The notes under the pieces were generated by a model. That model was not told the origin of the DNA, did no database searches, and worked only from the letters and a program-made list of their open reading frames with translations. Both the position numbers and the translations under genes were made by a program. A stretch of 64,000 nucleotides of DNA, from the NCBI RefSeq assembly GCF_052055875.1, contig NZ_CP170508.1, positions 1,240,001 through 1,304,000 of the forward strand, read 5' to 3'. Of the stretch, positions 38,566 through 46,662 are shown one piece after another (position 1 is the stretch's first letter; each line of letters starts with the position of its first letter). This DNA comes from Methanosphaerula subterraneus (GTDB lineage: Archaea; Halobacteriota; Methanomicrobia; Methanomicrobiales; Methanospirillaceae).

Positions 38566-39678
38566 TCAGAATCCCTGTTCAGCCACATCGATGGCGGCTT
38601 CGATCTGCTGTTGCAGGGCATCTGGAAGCCCCTGGATCTTCACATCCAGGAATCCCCGTATGATCGTCGCTGTCGCGACCTCTTCATCAAGTCCACGGGA
38701 GACCAGGTAGTCGATCTCGTCCCTGGCGATCCTGCCCACCGCTGCTTCATGGGAGAGTTCAGTACCCACGACCCGCCCCTCGATCTCCGGAATGGCGTGG
38801 ATCAGACCGTCCTTGAGGATCAGCCCCCTGCACTCGATATGTCCCTTCGTCCCTTCGGCCTCGCCGACGATATGCCCGCGGGAGATCACCGTTCCGCCCC
38901 GGGTGATGGCCCGGGTGATCAGCTCCGCGCTCGCCCCCTCGCCCGAGAGGATCGCCCGGGAGCCGATATCGAGTTCTGATCCCGGATGAGCCATCACAAC
39001 GCTGCTGAACCGGGCCACCGCATGGTTCCCGCGAAGTATCGCCGTGGGGTACATCTCCACCCTCTTCACCGGCTGCATGCAGACATAATTGGAGATGAAG
39101 AGCCCGTTCTCCTCGACGATCGATGCACTCCGGGGAAAGACGCTGATCTTCTCCCCCCAGTTATGGATCATCGTCGAGGTGATCCGGGCATCCTTCTTGA
39201 TATAGAACTCGCTCACCCCGAGGTGAGACCCGGTCAGGTGGGAACTGGCACTCGCACATCCGGATATCAGGTGCATCTCCGCCCCCTCCTCGGCGATGAA
39301 GATGTTGTGGACATGCTGGACCTTCTCATCAGAGAGGAAGAGACAGGCCTGAAGGGGGAGCGTGATCTGTACACCCTTACGGGCGATGACCACGACCCCT
39401 CTCGGCTCCTTCTGTTTCGCAACATACCGGGTGATCCGATCCTTATCACGCGGAACAGCATTCCAGTAGTAATCCTTCATCCATTCATATTTTTCAAGGG
39501 CTGCAGCGATCCCAAGAATCTCCACGCCTTCAGTACTTGACAGGGCATGGACGATCTCCTGGTCCTTCTGGAAATAACTGCCGGCCCGCCGTGAGATATC
39601 CGTCTCCAGCCCGGTCTGGCTGAGGCGGGTTCGCTCCTCCTCGGGCAGTTTCTCGAGGTCGGTCAGATCTGTTCGCAT
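38566..39678 (-). CDS. sufB: SufB/SufD family iron-sulfur cluster assembly protein
   Basis: The 370-residue scaffold protein has the C-terminal beta-helix core of the SufBD family (for example 'GREVSRGHIVGEAEGTKGHIECRG'-like repeats, then GTELSHEAAVGRI and DEIDYLVSRGLDEEVA near the end). It works with SufC to assemble clusters. Archaeal genomes often carry only these two genes, described as the SUF-like minimal system. ATG 39678 overlaps the end of sufC by 16 bases. The frame upstream of it is only out-of-frame sufC sequence. Confidence 0.93.
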   Translation of the reverse strand: MRTDLTDLEKLPEEERTRLSQTGLETDISRRAGSYFQKDQEIVHALSSTEGVEILGIAAALEKYEWMKDYYWNAVPRDKDRITRYVAKQKEPRGVVVIARKGVQITLPLQACLFLSDEKVQHVHNIFIAEEGAEMHLISGCASASSHLTGSHLGVSEFYIKKDARITSTMIHNWGEKISVFPRSASIVEENGLFISNYVCMQPVKRVEMYPTAILRGNHAVARFSSVVMAHPGSELDIGSRAILSGEGASAELITRAITRGGTVISRGHIVGEAEGTKGHIECRGLILKDGLIHAIPEIEGRVVGTELSHEAAVGRIARDEIDYLVSRGLDEEVATATIIRGFLDVKIQGLPDALQQQIEAAIDVAEQGF

Positions 39679-40394
39679 TCGATACACTCCCGATACCCTG
39701 ACTTCTTCACCACTTTCAGAATTTCCCGGGGATTCCCATGACACCGGATCATTCCGTCGATCAGCACATGCCCGGCGTCGACGTCGAGGTAGTCGAGGAT
39801 ATACCCGGTGTGGGTGATGATCAGCCCGCTCTTCTTCCGCCGGGGGATATGAGAGTCCTTCTCCAGCAGGTGTGACAGGGCGTTTCCCATCACGGCCATG
39901 TTTTCGATGTCCACACCGCTCTCCGGTTCGTCGAGGAGGAGAAGGTCGGGCTGCTGGACCATCAACTGCAGGACCTCGCTCCTCTTGATCTCGCCCCCAG
40001 AGAAGCCCTTATTGATATCCCGATCGAGCAGAGGCTCCATATTCAATTTCTGTGCGTACTCATGGACCTGGTCCATCCGGTGATTGGAGGTCACGTCCAG
40101 AAGTTTTCCGAGTTTCAGCCCGGCGATGGTGGGCGGGCGCTGAAACATCATCCCGATCCCCATCTGGGCCCGATCTCTGAGGGGGCGGGAGGTGATATCC
40201 TCTCCATTATAGATGATGCTGCCCCCGGTCACCTCTACGTTCCCGAAGCCCATGATCGCCATCAGGAGCGTCGTCTTCCCCGAGCCGTTCGGACCGAGAA
40301 GGGCATGGGTCTCCCCTGTCCCGATCGTGAAGGTGACATCATGAAGGATCTCCCGGTCCCCCACGCGTGCATGGAGATGATGTATCTCAAGCAT
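39663..40394 (-). CDS. sufC: SufC iron-sulfur assembly ATPase
   Basis: The 243-residue ABC-type ATPase has Walker A GPNGSGKTT (about 35-43), signature FSGGEIKRSEVLQLM (the SufC-specific form of LSGGQ) and Walker B LLLLDEPESGVD. It has no transmembrane partner and is the soluble ATPase of the SUF system. It is first of a two-gene operon with sufB. Confidence 0.96.
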   Translation of the reverse strand: MLEIHHLHARVGDREILHDVTFTIGTGETHALLGPNGSGKTTLLMAIMGFGNVEVTGGSIIYNGEDITSRPLRDRAQMGIGMMFQRPPTIAGLKLGKLLDVTSNHRMDQVHEYAQKLNMEPLLDRDINKGFSGGEIKRSEVLQLMVQQPDLLLLDEPESGVDIENMAVMGNALSHLLEKDSHIPRRKKSGLIITHTGYILDYLDVDAGHVLIDGMIRCHGNPREILKVVKKSGYRECIECEQI

Positions 40395-40495
40395 TACGTA
40401 TCACAGGCACCCCGTTGTCCCTGAAAGGTAATGATTGAATCGGTGGAGAGACAGGAGTCCTTGCTATAAAGAAAAAGTTTGGACCAGATGGCTGG

Positions 40496-41446
40496 TCATT
40501 CAACAGAAGGATAGTTGGTGATGACCAGTTCAGATATAGCACCGCGTCGCCCTGCATTGCTGTTGATAGTCCGCTTTGCTGCGACCCGGTCGATCGTGTA
40601 CCCGGCGTAGAGGGAATCGAAGAAGGTGTCATCAGGGTCCTCGTTGCAGGGGTCCGAGTTGGAGAGCATAATCTTTGCCCCCCGCTGGTTCAGGGTTCCG
40701 ATGAACTCGGCCAGCCTGACCTGGTCCCCCTCTCCAAAGCCGGCCCGGTAATAGCCGGTGAACTGGGCTGTGCTGCTGAGGGGACGGTACGGCGGGTCGA
40801 GGTAGACAAAGGTCCGTTCATCCACCATCTGCTCACACCCGGTGAAGTCACCATGATGGATCGCGGTCCTCTCAAGCACCGCCGAGGCCAGCCTGAGGTT
40901 CTCTGCATCCAGAATGCGGGGAGACCGGTACCTGCCGAACGGGACATTGAAGTGGCCCCTCGCATTGACCCGGAACAGTCCGTTGAAGCAGGTATGGTTC
41001 AGGAAGATCAACCTGGCAGCCCGGTCGACCCATGACCGGGAATACCGATCAAAACGAATCCCCTCCTTATCTGCATTGAAGGTCTCCCTGACCTGGTAGA
41101 AATAGGCCGACCGGCCGGCCTCGTCCAGGGCGTAGTACTCCTTCTCCATCTCTCCGAGCCCCTCGATCAGGTTCTCGACATCGTGCTTGACCACCGAATA
41201 GGCGAGGACGAGCTCCTCGTTGATGTCGCAGATATCAGCGCGTTCGAAGGTATACCGCTGGTTGATCGCAAAGAAGACGGCACCTCCACCGACGAAGGGT
41301 TCGAGGTAATGGGTGATCCCGCCCTGCAGAACCTCCCCGGGCAGACGTCGCTGGAGTTGATCGAGGAGCTGGGTCTTCCCCCCTGCCCACTTTAAGAAAG
41401 GCCGTGCCGTGCACGCACCAGGTTTATTCAATCGCATAGGTTCCAT
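40496..41446 (-). CDS. dam: DNA adenine methylase (Dam/D12 class)
   Basis: The 316-residue N6-adenine methyltransferase of the alpha group has FLKWAGGKTQLL (motif X, residues 17-28), YLEPFVGGGAVFF (motif I), and the catalytic DPPY motif IV in FVYLDPPYRPLS (about 215). The family mostly targets GATC, though this cannot be read from sequence. No restriction endonuclease is next to it, so it is an orphan methylase. The start is ATG 41446 or 41437. Its length is slightly above the E. coli Dam size. Confidence 0.93.
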   Translation of the reverse strand: MEPMRLNKPGACTARPFLKWAGGKTQLLDQLQRRLPGEVLQGGITHYLEPFVGGGAVFFAINQRYTFERADICDINEELVLAYSVVKHDVENLIEGLGEMEKEYYALDEAGRSAYFYQVRETFNADKEGIRFDRYSRSWVDRAARLIFLNHTCFNGLFRVNARGHFNVPFGRYRSPRILDAENLRLASAVLERTAIHHGDFTGCEQMVDERTFVYLDPPYRPLSSTAQFTGYYRAGFGEGDQVRLAEFIGTLNQRGAKIMLSNSDPCNEDPDDTFFDSLYAGYTIDRVAAKRTINSNAGRRGAISELVITNYPSVE

Positions 41447-41506
41447 CCAGAGAATCCGTATCAGAGATCAACCAAAAATTAAAGAGAGAAGGGATATACC
41501 GCTCCA

Positions 41507-42811
41507 TTATCGATCGTCAGGAAGATCCCCGGGGGATCCCGGTTTCTCAGGCGCAGATGGAACGTCGTTGTCTCCGATAAGGTCTCCGATGTACATGATC
41601 CCGAGATCCGGTTCTCCCGGCACCGGGGTCTGTCGGAAGAGGAGCGCTTCATTCTGGAAATCTCTCGAGACGACCACGTACCCATGATCGGCACCCCACT
41701 GGGCGACCCGTTCCGGGATCGGCAGGGTCGAGATCCCCGAGAGGCGGATCAGGTCATCAAGCCGGATCGATGGATTGTGGAGGGAGTTCTGCGAATTCTG
41801 AACCAGCCGGTTCAGCATCTGCATCAGGTGCTCGATCTCGGAGGTCGCCGGGTCATAATCTGCGATCTGATCGAGAGTGGTATGCCCCTCTGCAGAGACC
41901 GACGCTGCAGTGGCCGCTCCTTCCCCGACCTCAGGGCTCGTCCCCGCATCAGGGAGTGCTGCACCGTCCTCTCCGGGTTCCTGCTGCCGGCCGCGATAGG
42001 ACCTGCTCAGCAGGGCGATACCGCCCCCGCCTGCAATGGCGAGCACCGCCAGGAGTAGAATCCTGAGCAGGTCCGGTCCCTTGACCGGTGCCGGCGTTGG
42101 CGCCGGCGTATAGGTCTGGTAGGGGCTGGCGTTGGAGATGTTCTCAAGCCGTTCGACGGTCCGCACCGGAACCTCGACCGGGGTGTTCAAAGAGGCCACG
42201 ATCACCGGCGTGCTGGAGTTCGTCGGCGTCACCGTCTGGATTATCGTGGTCGGTGTGGGGATCGGCCCATCATATGCCGGCATCCCTTCGTCGATATCGG
42301 GTGTTCGGGACGTCGAGACGTCGATCGGGTAGGTGGCCGGGGTGTAGTTCAGGTTCACCGTCTCAACGATCGAAACTGCCGGCGTCTGGCTCTGGTAGGT
42401 CACATTGGTGATGAACGGGGTCGGCAACGTCGTCGGAGTAACCACCGTGGCGAGTGTCGTCACGGTGGTGGTCGGGACCGTCGTCTGGGTCGTCGTGATG
42501 GTCGTCGGAACAGTCGTCTGGGTCGTCACGGTGGTGGTCGGAACAGTCGTCTGGGTCGTTGTGGTGGTTGGAATCGTCGTCGATGTCGTCACGGTCGTAG
42601 CCGGAACCGTCGGAACCGTGGTGGACAGCGTGGCTGTCGAAGCCAATGATGTTGCAGGCGTCGTCTGCACCGAGGTCTGGCTCTCTGCCTGCGCATACGG
42701 AGAGAGGGGAACTGCCGCTGAGACGGTAACCAGCAATGACCCCGATGCAACACTGATCAGGAGAAATGCCAGAATCGCCGTAATTGTCTGATACTTCATC
42801 ATAGTCTCCAT
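41507..42811 (-). CDS. Membrane-anchored Thr/Pro-rich surface protein, paralogue 1
   Basis: The 434-residue protein starts with a signal peptide (about residues 7-32). An extracellular segment dominated by Thr, Val and Pro follows (about 50-125), built partly of the 11-residue repeat TTVPTTTVTTQ, then a non-repetitive stretch with VTNVTYQSQTPAVSIVETVNLNYTPATYPIDVSTSRTPD. One membrane helix (LLRILLLAVLAIAGGGGIALL) comes next, and a cytoplasmic domain of about 150 residues with GADHGYVVVSRDFQNEALLFRQ-type sequence ends the protein. I do not recognise the cytoplasmic domain. The protein could be an O-glycosylated stalk coupling the surface to a cytosolic module. Paralogue 2 lies directly upstream. 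Confidence 0.8.
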   Translation of the reverse strand: METMMKYQTITAILAFLLISVASGSLLVTVSAAVPLSPYAQAESQTSVQTTPATSLASTATLSTTVPTVPATTVTTSTTIPTTTTTQTTVPTTTVTTQTTVPTTITTTQTTVPTTTVTTLATVVTPTTLPTPFITNVTYQSQTPAVSIVETVNLNYTPATYPIDVSTSRTPDIDEGMPAYDGPIPTPTTIIQTVTPTNSSTPVIVASLNTPVEVPVRTVERLENISNASPYQTYTPAPTPAPVKGPDLLRILLLAVLAIAGGGGIALLSRSYRGRQQEPGEDGAALPDAGTSPEVGEGAATAASVSAEGHTTLDQIADYDPATSEIEHLMQMLNRLVQNSQNSLHNPSIRLDDLIRLSGISTLPIPERVAQWGADHGYVVVSRDFQNEALLFRQTPVPGEPDLGIMYIGDLIGDNDVPSAPEKPGSPGDLPDDR

Positions 42812-43156
42812 AAAATTCAGGTCAGGGATACCGGATTGAATACCACCCTGATGGACATATGCAAAATGCTCGTGTGATCGTGATCAGATCTGAACAGACA
42901 TAATACTTGAATAGTATTCTATCATCCATCCAGATATAAATGCTCTCAGCGATCAGGGTGACAGAGAGCGGTGCCGGGCCATGCAGACAAAAAGAAGCGA
43001 TCTGGTACGATAATTCTCACCCCAAACGCACAGTGATGAGCCAGATGGTTTCCTGCAGTATCGACGGTTTTTGCGCATTCGACAGCGTCCCAAAGATTCA
43101 GAAAATCAGCATCAGAGATCTGCCAGAATTTAAAAGAGGGGAGAAATATCGCCCCA
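42812..43156 (-). promoter_or_regulatory. Promoter region of paralogue 1
   Basis: On the minus strand a TATA box (TTTATATCTG, 42931-42940) precedes an inverted repeat ATACT-TGAAT-AGTAT (42903-42917) at the predicted transcription start, leaving a leader of about 95-100 bases. The corresponding elements occur before paralogue 2. The rest of the region carries no gene. Confidence 0.55.
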
Positions 43157-44485
43157 TTACCGATCGTTTGGAAGGTCCCGGGAGGGTCCCGGTTTCTCAG
43201 GCGCAGGTGGGACCTCGTTGTCTGCGATAAGGTCCCCGATATACATGATCCCGAGATCAGGTTCACCCGGCACCGGGGTCTGCCTGAAGAGGAGCGCTTC
43301 ATTCTGGAAATCTCTCGAAACGACCACGTATCCATGATCGGCACCCCACTGGGCGACCTGTTCCGGGATCGGCAGGGTCGAGATCCCTGAAAGGCGAACC
43401 TGGCTATCAAGCCGGATCGATGGATTGTGGAGGGATTTCTTTGAGTTCAAAACCAGCCGGTTCAGCATCTGCATCAGGTGCTCGACCTCGGTGGTCGCCG
43501 GATCATATGCTGCGATCTGATCGAGGGTGGCACGCCCCTCTGCAGAGACAGCTCCTGCAGCGACCCCTTCAACCCCCGCATCAGGGAGTGCTGAACCGTC
43601 CTCTCCGGGTTCCTGCTGTTGGCCGCGATAGGACCTGCTCAGCAGGGCGATACCGCCCCCGCCTGCAATGGCGAGCACCGCCAGGAGCAGAATCCTGAGC
43701 AGGTCGGATCCCTGGGGCGCTGCCGGTGTTGGCGCCGGCGTATAGGTCTGGTAGGGGCTGGCGTTGGAGATGTTCTCAAGCCGTTCGACGGTCCGCACCG
43801 GAACCTCGACCGAGGTGTTCAGAGAGGCCACGATCACCGGCGTACTGGTGTTGATCGGCGTCACCGTCTGGACCTCCGTCGTCTGAGGTGGAACCGGCCC
43901 GTCATAAGGCTGCATCCCGGCATCGATATCGGGTGTCCGGGAGGTCCAGAGATCGATCGGATAGGTGGTCGGGGTGTAGTTCAGCGTCTGAATGATCGAA
44001 ACTGTTGTCGTCTGGCTCTGGTAGGTCACATTCGTGACGGACTGGGTCGGCAGCGTCGTCGTGACCTGCACGGTGGTGGTCGGAACCGTCGTCTGGGTCG
44101 TAATGGTCGCGGTCGGAACCGTCGTCTGCGTCGTAACAGTAGTGGTCGGAGCCGTCGTCTGGGTCGTAATGGTCGTGGTCGGAACTGTTGTCTGAGTCGT
44201 AACGGTCGTGGTCGGAACCGTCGACACGGTGGTGGTCGCCTGTGTCGTTGGATCCGTTGTCGGTGTGGTCAGCGAGGCGGTCGCAGTCAGTGATGTTTCA
44301 GGCACAGTCTGCAACGTGGTCGGACCTTCAAAGGGTGTCGGAACTGTGGTTGAGTTCTCTGCCTGCGCATCCAAAGAGAGGGGAACTGCCGCGGATACGA
44401 TCCCAGACAGTGATCCTGATGCGACACAGATCAGGAGAAATACCAGAATCACAGTTATTCTCTGAAACTTCATCATAGTCTCCAT
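43157..44485 (-). CDS. Membrane-anchored Thr/Pro-rich surface protein, paralogue 2
   Basis: The 442-residue protein has the same architecture as paralogue 1: signal peptide, Thr-rich segment with more copies of the 11-residue repeat (about 75-160), a conserved stem including SVEVPVRTVERLENISNASP, a membrane helix and the cytoplasmic domain. The stem, helix and cytoplasmic parts are nearly identical at the protein and DNA levels, while the repeat region and the first part after the signal peptide differ in length and residues. This suggests a recent tandem duplication with faster change in the exposed region. Confidence 0.8.
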   Translation of the reverse strand: METMMKFQRITVILVFLLICVASGSLSGIVSAAVPLSLDAQAENSTTVPTPFEGPTTLQTVPETSLTATASLTTPTTDPTTQATTTVSTVPTTTVTTQTTVPTTTITTQTTAPTTTVTTQTTVPTATITTQTTVPTTTVQVTTTLPTQSVTNVTYQSQTTTVSIIQTLNYTPTTYPIDLWTSRTPDIDAGMQPYDGPVPPQTTEVQTVTPINTSTPVIVASLNTSVEVPVRTVERLENISNASPYQTYTPAPTPAAPQGSDLLRILLLAVLAIAGGGGIALLSRSYRGQQQEPGEDGSALPDAGVEGVAAGAVSAEGRATLDQIAAYDPATTEVEHLMQMLNRLVLNSKKSLHNPSIRLDSQVRLSGISTLPIPEQVAQWGADHGYVVVSRDFQNEALLFRQTPVPGEPDLGIMYIGDLIADNEVPPAPEKPGPSRDLPNDR

Positions 44486-44958
44486 AATGTTCGGATCAGG
44501 AATACCGGGCAGAATGCCTTCCTGATTTATATTCGCAGATTGCTCTCGTGATCTGTATCAACTCTGAACGGATCTGATACCTAAAAAGTATTCTATCATC
44601 CGACCTGATATAAATACTCCCAGCAATCCGGGGAGCAGGGAACAGTGCCGGGCCATGTAGATAAAAGAAGAGATCTGAAGATTAATTGGCCAATATAGAG
44701 CGCGGATCCGGACCGGGGCGAATCTCCTAACCATGCACGGGAACGGTGAAACCGGCAACCCCAATTAAGGGCAGAAAATTAAGGGATCGGGGGCAGAAAT
44801 GCCGTTTTTCAGTTAGGCGTAAATTACCTGCAGATTCGCATGGATCAGCAATTTCCCAGCACGGGTGTCTCCTTTAAGTAATGTCACATTATAAATATTA
44901 TTGTACCTATGATCAAGCGATTATTCAAAAGCAAGATGCATGGGGGTGTTATGCCTTG
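44486..44958. other. Divergent promoter region between paralogue 2 and dnaG
   Basis: It contains the paralogue 2 TATA box (TTTATATCAGG on the minus strand, about 44604-44614) and its inverted repeat ATACCTAAAAAGTAT (44579-44593). On the dnaG side it contains an AT-rich stretch (CATTATAAATATTATTG, 44886-44902) and GGGGGTG (44941-44947) before the TTG start. A frame upstream of dnaG (from 44881) is in phase with it, but I judge it untranslated. Confidence 0.5.
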
Positions 44959-46236
44959 TATTCACCAGATACTACCAAGTACCTTATTCACCTTAATCTT
45001 CAGGCAGAGGGGGTGGTCGAGAAACCCGATGTAGTTGGGGCCATATTTGGCCAGACTGAAGGGTTGCTCGGCGAAGACCTCGATCTGCGTGATCTTCAGA
45101 GGACAGGACGCGTCGGAAGGATTGACGTCCAGATCAGCAGCAAACGGGGTGAGACAAAAGGGGATATCCTGATCTCCTCCTCGCTTGACCGGGCTGAAAC
45201 TGCGATCCTGGCTGCATCACTCGAGACGATCGACAGGGTCGGTCCCTGCGTCGCCCATGTGACGGTCGAGGGGATCGAAGACATCCGGGTCACCAAGCGA
45301 AGAAAGATCGTTGACCGCGCAAAAGAACTGCTGCTCGATCACTTCGAGGACGGAAACATCGACAGTTATGAACTGCTCGACGAGGTACGGGAGGCGATCA
45401 GGGTCGAGAAGATCGGTTCACTTGGGGAGGACAAGATCCCTGCTGGGCCGAACGTGATGGACTCTGACGCTATCATCATCGTCGAAGGCAGGGCTGATGT
45501 GATCAACCTGCTTAAGTACGGGATCAAGAATGCGGTGGCTGTGGAAGGGACCAATGTCCCAACCCAGATCGTCGACCTCGCCGACAAGAAGACCGCGACG
45601 GCCTTCCTCGACGGGGACCGGGGCGGAGAACTGATCCTGCGGGAACTCCTCCAGGTCGCAGACATCGACTACGTGGCCTTCTCCCCACGGGGAAAGAGCG
45701 TCGAGGACATGACGCGAAAAGAGATCATCAAGGCCCTTCGGAACAAGGTCCCTGTGGAGTATGTCAGGGACCAGTTCTACGGGGATGTTCCCGGGGAGAA
45801 GCGGGCGCCGGATCAACGGCTCCCAAGACCCGGAGCCGGCGAGCAGAATCCGGAAAAGAAGGACAATGTGGAGAGCGGAAACGAATCCACACCATCCTCT
45901 TCTGATACAAGTTCCGAATTATCCTCTCCTGACGTCATCTCAAAGCCGGCCTCTCCGGTATCCCTGCGTGATCACATGGAGCGCGTGAGCGGGCATATGA
46001 TTGCACGGTTCCTCTCCCCCGAGTTTGTGGTCCTGAACGAAACCGGGGTCGATGAGGTTGAAGCGGCGATCGATCAGATGACCGCTGATGTGACCGGCCT
46101 CGTGATCGATCGTGTGGTCGATCAGAAACTGCTCGACCGCCTGGTTGGGAAAGGACTGGAATTCGTTGCAGCACGCGATTTTAACGGAATCATCAAACGT
46201 CCGCTCTCTATTCGACTGATGAGAATCGTGCAGTGA
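44959..46236 (+). CDS. dnaG: Archaeal DnaG primase-family protein
   Basis: The 425-residue TOPRIM protein has a catalytic glutamate in IIIVEGRADVINLL and the metal-binding DGDRGG (about residues 230-235). A serine- and proline-rich linker lies around 300-350 and a conserved helical end at 360-425. In archaea the protein binds the exosome and can act as a primase. I start at TTG 44959, giving MYSPDTTKYLIHLNLQAEG, the classical beginning of this family, with GGGGGTG 11 bases before it. The in-frame ATG at 44881 would add 26 residues absent from relatives. Confidence 0.93.
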   Translation, partial: YSPDTTKYLIHLNLQAEGVVEKPDVVGAIFGQTEGLLGEDLDLRDLQRTGRVGRIDVQISSKRGETKGDILISSSLDRAETAILAASLETIDRVGPCVAHVTVEGIEDIRVTKRRKIVDRAKELLLDHFEDGNIDSYELLDEVREAIRVEKIGSLGEDKIPAGPNVMDSDAIIIVEGRADVINLLKYGIKNAVAVEGTNVPTQIVDLADKKTATAFLDGDRGGELILRELLQVADIDYVAFSPRGKSVEDMTRKEIIKALRNKVPVEYVRDQFYGDVPGEKRAPDQRLPRPGAGEQNPEKKDNVESGNESTPSSSDTSSELSSPDVISKPASPVSLRDHMERVSGHMIARFLSPEFVVLNETGVDEVEAAIDQMTADVTGLVIDRVVDQKLLDRLVGKGLEFVAARDFNGIIKRPLSIRLMRIVQ

Positions 46237-46249
46237 ACGGGCGGCACAG

Positions 46250-46290
46250 GTATATATAATAAAACTTACTATTTTGATCTGAAGAGGTGG
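46250..46290 (+). promoter_or_regulatory. Promoter and ribosome binding site of the UPF0058 gene
   Basis: TATA box GTATATATAAT (46250-46260) predicts transcription start at about 46280-46285. GAGGTGG (46284-46290), complementary to the 16S 3' end, follows immediately. The site sits 4 bases before ATT 46295 and 19 bases before the next candidate, TTG 46310. Confidence 0.6.
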
Positions 46291-46294
46291 GACT

Positions 46295-46579
46295 ATTCAC
46301 AAGGACGAATTGATCATGCTCCATCAGATGCTTTCTGATATCAAGAACTATTTTGAAGAGAATAGTCCTGAACTGATGTTCTCCCAGTATTACGCCCTGA
46401 AGATATCGCCGAAACAGATACAGAGGAGTAAACTGGAACATAAATACGCTATTTTTGTGCTCGGCTCCGAGCTGGCCAATGCGATGAAGTTCGTCGAGTT
46501 CTCTGCGTCAGGCAGGATCTCCGCACGGATGAAGGAACTGGCAGACCGGACCCTCAAAGAGATGGAATGTCAACATTAA
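46295..46579 (+). CDS. UPF0058 family protein, apparently starting at ATT
   Basis: The product reads (M)HKDELIMLHQMLSDIKNYFE and continues to residue 94, matching the small archaeal UPF0058 family, whose members begin Met-x-Lys-Asp/Glu-Glu-Leu. The codon in the Met position is ATT. The ribosome binding site GAGGTGG is correctly spaced for it and too far from TTG 46310. Function is unknown. It follows dnaG by 58 bases with its own TATA box. Starting at TTG would remove the conserved first five residues. Confidence 0.75.
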   Translation: MHKDELIMLHQMLSDIKNYFEENSPELMFSQYYALKISPKQIQRSKLEHKYAIFVLGSELANAMKFVEFSASGRISARMKELADRTLKEMECQH

Positions 46580-46662
46580 CCATAACGATCCCTTTTTCCT
46601 GATCACCTCCAGATCTGTAGTATGCATATGTACAGCAGATCACACAGTCCCGCCAGGAGCCG

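Noticed and set aside
42405..42791. 128-codon plus-strand frame rich in Val/Thr within paralogue 1
   Set aside because: It is the antisense reading of the Thr repeat region. Low-complexity repeats produce long mirror frames.
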